DNA from: Phaseolus vulgaris
Taxonomy: Eukaryota > Streptophyta > Magnoliopsida > Fabales > Fabaceae
Direction: 5' to 3'
Assembly: GCF_000499845.2 (NCBI RefSeq)
Contig: NC_023750.2
Coordinates: 8,813,790 to 8,877,789, forward strand
DNA: 64,000 nucleotides
The position numbers and the translations under genes are program-made. This document shows positions 57,301 through 64,000 of the stretch, in pieces. The number at the start of each line of letters is the position of its first letter. The first letter of the stretch is position 1. Below the pieces are notes generated by a model. The model was not told the DNA's origin. It made no database searches and saw only the letters and a program-made list of their open reading frames with translations.

Positions 57301-59826
57301 TGGGAAGTTTTTGGGTTTCCTCTTGACTGAAAGAGGCATAGAGGCAAACCCTGATAAGTGTGCCGCCATCTTGGCGATGAGGAGCCCAGCTACGGTGAAG
57401 GAGGTTCAACAGCTAACAGGTCGGATGGCAGCCCTGTCTCGCTTTGTGTCAGCTAGCGGAGAGAAGGGACATCCCTATTTTCAGTGCTTGAGGCGCAATA
57501 ACAAGTTTTCCTGGACGAAGGAGTGCGAGGAAGCCTTCGTCAAGCTGAAGGAGTATCTGGCGAGCCCGCCGGTTCTGTGCAAACCGCTGGTGGGAACCCC
57601 TCTCAGGTTGTATTTTGCTGTAACTGAGAGGGCGGTGAGTGCGGTGCTCGCCCAGGATCAAGATCAGGCTCAGAAGCCTATTTATTTTGTTAGTAAGGTG
57701 TTGCAGGGCCCCGAAACGAGATATCAGGCCCTGGAGAAGGCTGCGCTGGCTGTGGTGTTTTCGGCGATGAGGTTGCGCCACTATTTCCATAGCTTCACCA
57801 TACAGGTGATGACTGACCTGCCCATCCAGAAGGTCTTAAAGAAGCCTGACGTTGCAGGAAGGATGGTGAAGTGGGCAGTAGAATTGTCAGAATTTGATAT
57901 TAAATATAGGCCCCGAGGCCCGATCAAGGGGCAAATCTTTGCAGATTTCGTGGTCGAGCTCTCATCTGAGGCAACGCGAGTTGAAGGGGACGACTTCCGT
58001 TGGGTACTCTCGGTGGATGGATCGTCGAACCAGCAGGGTAGCGGTGCTGGAGTCATTTTAGAAGGGCCCAATGGCGTGCTGATCGAGCAATCTTTGAGAT
58101 TCGCCTTCAAAGCCAGTAACAATCAAGCAGAGTATGAGGCGCTGATCGCCGGAATTTTGCTAGCCAAGGAGATGGGAGCTAGGGTGTTGATGGCTAAGAG
58201 TGACTCGCTGCTAGTCACAGGGCAAGTAACAGGCGAGTTCCAGGCTAAAGATCCACAAATGGCGGCCTATCTGGAATATGTGCAGGAGTTGAAGAGTTCC
58301 TTTGCCTCCTTTGAAGTAGTGCATGTGCCCAGAGAGCAGAATGCCCGAGCTGACTTGCTAGCTAAGCTCGCTAGTTCAGGCAAGGGGGGTAGGCAGAGGA
58401 CGGTGATTCAAGAAACTCTGAAGACGCCGAGAGCATTTGTGGCAGATCACCTGGTCCTTCAGATAAGCAAGTCGACGGAGAAAGCAGCGAGAAGCCATAA
58501 GTCCCTGACGCAAGAAACTCTGAGATCGCCGAGAATTAGAGCATGTCGGGGAGAGAAGGTGAACGTGATGCAGGTCTGCGCTACCCATGAGCCAGACACT
58601 TGGATAACACAGTACAAGCGGTGCCTGGCAGATAGCCTTCTCCCACTGGATCCGACTGAGGCTAGGAAGGTAAAGAAGAATTCTAGCAAGTACACCCTGA
58701 TTGATGGCGATCTGTACAGGTTTGGGTTCACTCACCCGCTCCTGGAATGTATACATGGCGAGAAGTGCACGAGAATCATGGCGGAGCTCCACGAAGGTAT
58801 ATGCGGAAGCCACGTCGGGGGTCGAGCTCTGGCCGCGAGGACTCTCCGTGCAGGCTACTACTGGCCAACGATGAGAGAAGACTGCAAGAAGTATGCGCAG
58901 TGTTGCAAACAGTGCAAACAGCACGCCGATTGGCACAAGGCGCCTCCCGAGGAGTTGAAGTCGATTTACAGCCCTTGGCCGTTTCATATGTGGGGAATCG
59001 ACATCCTGGGACCTTTCCCGCTGGCGATCAGGCAGATGAAGTACTTGGTGGTGGCAATTGAATATTTCACCAAGTGGATCGAAGCAGAACCAGTGGCCCA
59101 GATCACCGCACACAAGATCGAAGGTTTCGTGTGGAAGAACATTGTGTGCCGGTTTGGTGTGCCCAAGCGCCTGGTGTCGGACAATGGGACTCAGTTTGCA
59201 AGTCACCTGTTGAAGAAGCTTTGTGAAGGGGTGGGAATTCAACAAGTGTTTGCATCCGTCGAGCACCCTCAGACAAATGGCCAGGTGGAGTCAGCTAATC
59301 GGGTGTTGTTGAGAGGTTTGAAGAGAAGGCTAGAAAAAGCCAAGGGAAGCTGGGCTGAGGAGGTGCCCCGTATAGTCTGGGCATACCACACCACCGAGCA
59401 GTCAGGAACCCATGAGACCCCGTTCAGTTTGGTCTATGGGTGTGATGCAATGATTCCAGTAGAGATCCAGGAGAGCTCGCCGAGATTCCAGAACTTTGTA
59501 GAGGAAGACTCGAATGAAGAGAGAAGGCTGAACCTGGACCTACTGGATGAGGTCAGGGAAGAGGCGAGACTGAAAGCTGAGGCGGTGAAGAGAAGGATTG
59601 AACGAAGGTACAACTCGAAGGTGATGCCAAGGCAATTTAGAGAAGGCGACCTGGTGATGAGAAAAGCCCACCAGTACGAGATGGAGAATAAGCTGTCACC
59701 CAAGTGGACTGACCGTTCAGAATAACCGAGGCGCTCGGGAACGGCGCCTACCGCTTAGAGACGCTGGAAGGAGGGGCGATTCCTCGCACCTGGAACGCCA
59801 CGCACCTGAAGTTGTACTATAGTTAA
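54389..59826 (+). pseudogene. Tat-lineage gag-pol polyprotein, one frameshift near the end
   Basis: A 1778-codon frame (54389-59725) encodes gag, protease, reverse transcriptase, two RNase H domains and integrase. Gag spans about residues 110-260 (LEWFVSLPNGHITNFQQFSK). Protease has VDQGSSADV with D511. The reverse transcriptase has the YVDD box at residues 928-931 (57170-57181). The first RNase H follows it; a second, archaeal-type RNase H begins SVDGSSNQQGSGAGV (D1210), a Tat hallmark. Integrase has an HHCC finger (CKKYAQCCKQCKQH) and D1538, D1598, E1634 with exact DD35E spacing. A single-base loss near 59712 truncates the frame; the C-terminal integrase codons continue in another frame to TAA at 59824-59826. 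I chose ATG 54389; a second Met follows three codons later. The frame is otherwise uninterrupted, so the insertion is recent or selected until recently. Confidence 0.93.
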
Positions 59827-60060
59827 GAGCTTTGTAAGTAAAGACAAACACAAAAGTTATATTACAATGTCTCTGATAAAACAGTTTGAAGGGGGCACTC
59901 TTTTTTCCCTAAGGAGGGTTTTTAATGAGGCCACCCAATAAAAGAAGAGTTTTCGAAGTATAAGGCGTTTTCAGATTGCATGCTTGCTGTTTTCCAAAAA
60001 GTTTTGAAGAAAGACCTTGTCACTTATACGTGATTTAAGGCAAGTAAAGATATATTGCAT
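59827..60060. other. Tat element spacer after pol
   Basis: Non-coding sequence between the polyprotein end and the tandem-repeat region; a pyrimidine-rich stretch near 59900 is the only notable feature. Confidence 0.5.
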
Positions 60061-60680
60061 GCTTTCTAAAAGAGTTTTAAGCCCTCATCGTCCTTCGGCG
60101 ATTGGAGGCACCAATTAAAGCTAAAGTCCTCATCGTCTTTCGGCGATCGGAGGCACCAGTTAAAAGACCTCAACGCCCGCGCGTGTTCCGAGGCAGGTTA
60201 AAGACCTTCTCGCCGTCGAGCGAGTGCAGGCGAGAAAGAGTAAAAGTCCTCAGTGTTTCTGGGGGCGAGAAGATGTAACCCCTGGGGCAATGTAGAGGCA
60301 CCAGTAAAAGTCCTCAGTGTTTCTGGGGGCGAGAAGATGTAACCCCTGGGGCAATGTAGAGGCACCAGTAAAAGTCCTCAGTGTTTCTGGGGGCGAGAAG
60401 ATGTAACCCCTGGGGCAATGTAGAGGCACCAGTAAAAGTCCTCAGTGTTTCTGGGGGCGAGAAGATGTAACCCCTGGGGCAGTGTAGAGGCACCAGTGAA
60501 AAGTCCTCAGTGTTTCTGGGGGGGAGGAGATGTAACCCCTGGGGCAATGTAGAGGCACGATTTAAAGACCTTCTCGCCTATTTGCGAGTTCAGGCGAGTT
60601 AAAGACCTTCTCGCCTATGAGCGAGTTCAGGCAAGATAAAATCCTTCTCGTCTCGAACGAGTTCAGGTATGGTGTAGAGG
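60060..60680. repeat. 64-bp tandem repeats and degenerate flanking repeats
   Basis: Nearly identical 64-bp units start with tcctcagtgtttctgggggc at 60247, 60311, 60375 and 60439, with a fifth, slightly altered unit at 60504 (one extra base). On the left are older variants (tcctcatcg..cttcggcgat..gaggcacca), and on the right a second series (gaccttctcgcctat..gcgagttcaggcga). All share the frame cctc/cttc...gaggcacc...ttaaag, so the block probably grew from one ancestral unit of about 60 bp. Confidence 0.92.
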
Positions 60681-61275
60681 GTGGAAGAATTTCTGAGGGT
60701 GGCTAAGGTAGGTTCGAAGAGAACGCCTAGCCACCCGGTCTCTTGCTCTGAAGCACAAGGAGGTAGAGAAGGATCCGAAAGGCGCCTCTACCCCCAGATG
60801 AAAGAGCAATGGCCAAGGTGTGAAGGCAGGAAGAAGCTGGTGTTGCCAAGAGTCTCTGGCGACCAGGAAACGTTCAAGCAATGGCGAGAAGTCAAAGACC
60901 CGTTTTGATGAAGCAGATCGGGTGTAGCGACGTTATAAAGCCAGGGGTTGAGTTAAAGTCCATTGCCTGAAGTATCATTTTACGCTAAGGTTCATTGCCT
61001 TAAGTTTACGAGTTGTTAAATGTGATTATTATTCGAAGTTGAGATGGTTCGAAACGGCTAAGTACAAGATCGTGCCTACGAGATTACTAAGTTATTTCTT
61101 TGACGTAAATCACGCAAGGAAAGTTAAAGGTAGACGAAGAGGTTACAAGAAGAAATGCAAAAGTAATTTCATTAAGTAAAGTATCAGCTCAAAAATACGT
61201 GTACAAGAAAATACGAGTTTATTATAGAATTATATACAAGGGAAAGGCACGAAGGTAGCAGATGGAGAGAATCGA
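60681..61275. other. Tat element spacer before the antisense gene
   Basis: Non-coding region between the repeat block and the 3' end of the antisense gene. It probably contains that gene's 3' UTR. No ORF is supported. Confidence 0.5.
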
Positions 61276-63924
61276 TTAGTCTTCAGCGGGAACCACTTTT
61301 CCATCCACTACCTCGTTATCAAGAGACACCATGCTGAGGTCCAGGTCGGGGAACAAGCAGGCAAATTGTTCCCGCGCAGCTTCGAATCCAGCAGCCAGAA
61401 TTTGAGCAGAATTCAGCTTGAGTTCTTCAATCTGCTTCTGAAGTTCCTCAATCCGTTTCTTGAGATCTTCAGTTTGTTCTTTCAGCTCCTTATTCTGCTG
61501 CTCCAGCTCTTCAACTTGCTTCTTGAGTTGTTCATTGGTTTCTTGAGCCTGGAGAAGGTCTTCAGCAACCTTCTTGGATTCTGCTTGCGCTTGTCCCAAT
61601 TCGGCAGCGAGCTCCCCTTTTTCCTTGTTGGCTTCGGCAAGCTCAGCCATGGCGTCATCCCTCGCCTTTTCCACCTTTCCAAGGAGGGTCTCTCGGTCGG
61701 CTGACCTTTGCTCCAATTTCTTCACCCTGGCGGCGTCAGTTTTTATGAGAGCCTTCAGGTCAGCCACCTTGACGCGATAAGGCACAATCTTGCTCTCCAG
61801 TTCAATTTTTTCTTGAGCCAGTTGCTGCACCTTATGGCGGAGATCAGTGGCCTCCTTGCGCGCCAACCTGAGCTCGGTGCTCATCGCGTCTTCTACTCGG
61901 GAGTGCTCAATCTCCGCGAGTGTCAGGTTGGCAGACAACTTCTCCACCTCGACCCTGATGGTGCTATTCTCGGTTTTGAGGGTGAAGAGGTCGTCTTGGA
62001 GCCTCCTGGTGGAGCTCTCCACAGCTCTGGTTATGATGGCAGGGATGTCTTCTGCTATCGTCTTCAGCTTAGCAGATAGAGGCTCCCACATCCTCGTGAC
62101 CTCAAGAGGGAGGTTTGCTGCTTGTAGAGGCACTGTGGGGGCCTGTTGTGGGTTTTCGTCGCCACCTTCCTTAGCTGGTTCTTCAGTAGGCACTTCTCGA
62201 CGTGGTGACGACATCGGGGATTCAGTGATCAGAATCGGAGAGGTATGAGCAACCTCATCCCCGATTGGAGCAACCTCTGCGACTGAGGCATTTGAAGGGG
62301 GACCCCCTCCAGCTGATACATATGGCGTGGAGGCGCTCGGGGGGTCCTCCATGAAGTTTGGCTCTTGGGCCTCAACCGCAGGTGGCGCAGTGGCCAGCGG
62401 GATCGCTTGGACTGGTGAAACAGGAGCTTGTGGGGGTGGCGATGATGGAGGAGGGGCAGGCGTGGATGGTGGCGTTGACGTGGGAAGAGGGGGTGGTGCA
62501 GGTGGTGAAGAAGGTGCCACCCTCTTCCTCTTCGTGACCAGGCCATCTTCAGTGGCCTCGTCGTCCTCCTCTTCCTCCTCGTGGATGACTTGAGGAGCTT
62601 TCCTCTTAGGCCTTTTGAGGACAAGCTTCTTACGTTGGGCGGCGGGCTGGACATCGGAGGGAGCTGGGCCCTTAGGTGGTGATCGACCCTGGGCGACGGC
62701 GATCTCCACCACCGAATTTGGCACTGTTTGAGAGCCCGTCGCCAACCCGTGGGTTCGGGCGAGGGCCCTCAATTCAGCGAGCATACCCTTGCCCAACATG
62801 TTATCTGCATAGAACGAAAATGCATGGGTTAACTCAGAGAGAAAATAAGTGCATAAGGCAGTATGCAGCAAAGCAGATGATCGGTGCAGAAAAATAAAAA
62901 CCAAAGTCTTGCGCATAACGCACAAGACGCCCAGAAACAGTTAAACAGAAGCAGTATTAAAACAACAGTTTAAATGTTCTAACCTATTCGAATTTCGAGT
63001 TGGTCCTCGTAGAATTCGAAGCAGATCAGGGTGGTGGTAAGGAAAGTGATGTTGGCATCCGCCACCCTTTTCCAGAAAAGGCAGAGATCTCTGTCCAACG
63101 CTCCCATGCTATTAGGACTTCTGGGTCTCCTGAAGCAGCTCTTGGACTCTTTCTTCCCCTTGTCCACCCAGTACAAGGGGAAGCCGTCGAGTAGGGAGGC
63201 GTCCTTGTCGTTAGGGCGCACTTGGACGAACTTCCCTTTCCAGTCTTTATAGGATTGCTGGAAGATGGCGAAGATTGACCTCCCAGCAATCCCATTCAAG
63301 CTAACCCACAGGCGGTCTCCTGGGTGCTTGGCTTCGAAGAGAAATAGAAATACGTCTACGGATGCGGGCAACCCCAGATGGTCGCACATCACTTGGAACG
63401 CTCGCACAAACGCCCAGCTGTTGGGATGGAGCTGGGCGGCGGCGATGTTGAGCTCGGTAAGGAGCTCCTTTCGAAACGGGTGAAAGGGAACTTGAGCTTC
63501 ACCTTCTTGAATAAGGTTGTGTAGACGAAGCAGAAGGGCCCGTCAGCGCTCACCTTATCGTCGGCACAAACGGGCAGATCGGGGGGGCAAGGTAGCACTA
63601 TCATCTTTTCATCGTGCTCCTTATAAAATGTTTGGTGAGGCTCATCCCCCTTAGTCAATCGCAAGACTGCTCCAGCAGTGTTCACGGAAGACGTTTCCCT
63701 CAACAGGGTCGAGTTGGCCCAGGGGTAGAGTTTTTTGAAGTCTGGCAGGGGAACGGGGCTCCTCCGGCGATAGGTGGAGTCGCCTGGGCCAGGTTGGGGC
63801 GGGAAGGTGCAGGCCTCTCAGCCTGGGAAGATGAAGCACCGCGTGCTCGCGGTGGGATGAGTGCTTGAGAAGAGGGGTGTCGCGATGAAGGAGGAGGATT
63901 CGGGGTGATCTTTGAGCGGGTCAT
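61276..63924 (-). pseudogene. antisense gene of the Tat element: PF04195-like domain plus coiled coil, spliced
   Basis: On the minus strand the gene probably starts at 63924 (MTRSKITPNPPPSSRHPSSQ). The region 63700-62984 encodes a domain with PPDLPVCADDKVSADGPFCF, MCDHLGLPASVDVFLFLFEA and GRSIFAIFQQSYKDWKGKFV, matching the putative gypsy-type transposon domain (PF04195). Frameshifts lie near 63512 and 63705. An intron fits at 62983-62805 (179 bases), with GT at the left splice site and a ttctatgcAG acceptor; the frame continues across it. Exon 2 (62804-61276) encodes a Pro/Ser-rich linker with basic KKLVLKRPKRK and then a long coiled coil (about residues 300-500 of that frame) rich in Lys and Glu, ending at 61276. 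Antisense genes of this type occur in several Tat families; their function is unknown, possibly DNA or chromatin binding. Confidence 0.75.
62805..62983 (-). other. predicted intron of the antisense gene
   Basis: On the minus strand the intron begins GTTAGAAC after ...TCGAATAG and ends TTCTATGCAG before ATAACATG. Its removal keeps the reading frame, whereas the unspliced sequence meets a stop at once after the first exon. Length and AT-richness are normal for a plant intron. Confidence 0.7.
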
Positions 63925-64000
63925 TCTCGAAGCTGCAAAGGAAGAAGAAAAGGAAAAATGATCAGGGTTCGCAGAGGTTGACTCGATCGTGGAGAAGGGT

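Larger units (their letters stand above)
53186..64000 (+). mobile_element. Tat-lineage Ty3-gypsy retrotransposon, 3' end beyond the window
   Basis: The order is 5' LTR (53186-53982), PBS (53986-54001), leader, gag-pol ORF (54389-59826), tandem-repeat block (60060-60680) and an antisense gene (61276-63924). The dual RNase H, the GGCGCCCACCGTGGGG PBS and the antisense gene together mark the Tat lineage. The 3' LTR was not reached. The only polyprotein break seen is a terminal frameshift. The element sits in the PMD gene; gatat (53181-53185) is the expected left TSD copy. Confidence 0.93.

Noticed and set aside
56300..57409. 369-codon minus-strand open frame opposite the Tat reverse transcriptase
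   Set aside because: It is antisense to conserved pol codons, with no recognisable motif; a codon-bias shadow, unlike the real antisense gene further downstream.
58376..59266. 296-codon minus-strand open frame opposite the Tat integrase
   Set aside because: Same reasoning: it overlaps the HHCC and DDE-coding sequence on the other strand and has no domain of its own.
60241..60560. CRISPR-like array
   Set aside because: The 64-bp units are contiguous tandem repeats without unique spacers, inside a plant retrotransposon.

Overview
The window is nuclear DNA of a flowering plant, a eudicot and perhaps a phaseoloid legume (an impression from repeat families and base composition, not proven). It is AT-rich, intron-bearing and gene-poor. 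Most of it is transposable elements, many with boundaries I could fix to the base from target-site duplications (TSDs) and TG...CA termini. I recognise two likely functional host genes: an intronless P-class PPR gene (11092-12480, +) and a two-exon gene for a small mitochondrial protein of the NFD6/NOXY2-like family (23174-24343, +). A plant-mobile-domain (PMD) gene fragment (52654-53185, +) is broken by a retrotransposon.

Layout. 1-1941: ends of two CACTA-type DNA transposons with subterminal repeats and a 47-bp perfect hairpin. 2970-3440: a 233-bp tandem duplication. 3963-5088: a solo Ty1-copia LTR. 5240-7500: an old LTR-like repeat carrying a hAT-type element (5548-6318). 9300-10031: a Tat-type LTR with primer-binding site. 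11092-12480: the PPR gene. 14316-15990: a second, inverted copy of the old LTR-like repeat. 16114-21814: a solo Tat LTR split by a copia element (16600-21447, -) whose polyprotein has one visible nonsense codon. 23174-24343: the NFD6/NOXY2-like gene. 25803-25948: a Mutator-like transposase remnant.

26511-51804 is one nest. A near-full-length LINE (about 6.1 kb after removing insertions, - strand, 18-bp TSD) sits in an AT-rich tract. It is interrupted by a solo Tat LTR (27160-28198), a pol-less copia element (30256-36517) that itself holds another solo LTR (31607-33212), and a Ty3-gypsy element (37491-49350) that itself holds a second pol-less copia element (39586-46064).

53186-64000 is a Tat-lineage Ty3-gypsy element inserted in the PMD gene: 5' LTR, PBS, a gag-pol ORF of about 1.8 thousand codons with dual RNase H and one terminal frameshift, a 64-bp tandem-repeat block, and an antisense, apparently spliced gene for a coiled-coil protein with a putative-gypsy-transposon (PF04195-like) domain. 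The 3' LTR lies beyond the window.

The observations most worth following up are (i) a copia lineage that kept gag and an envelope-position ORF but lost pol before transposing, so it was presumably mobilised in trans, and (ii) a 16-bp near-palindrome repeated at least 20 times through that family, replaced by a different palindromic word in a sister LTR family. All family assignments come from reading the translations; no database search was possible.
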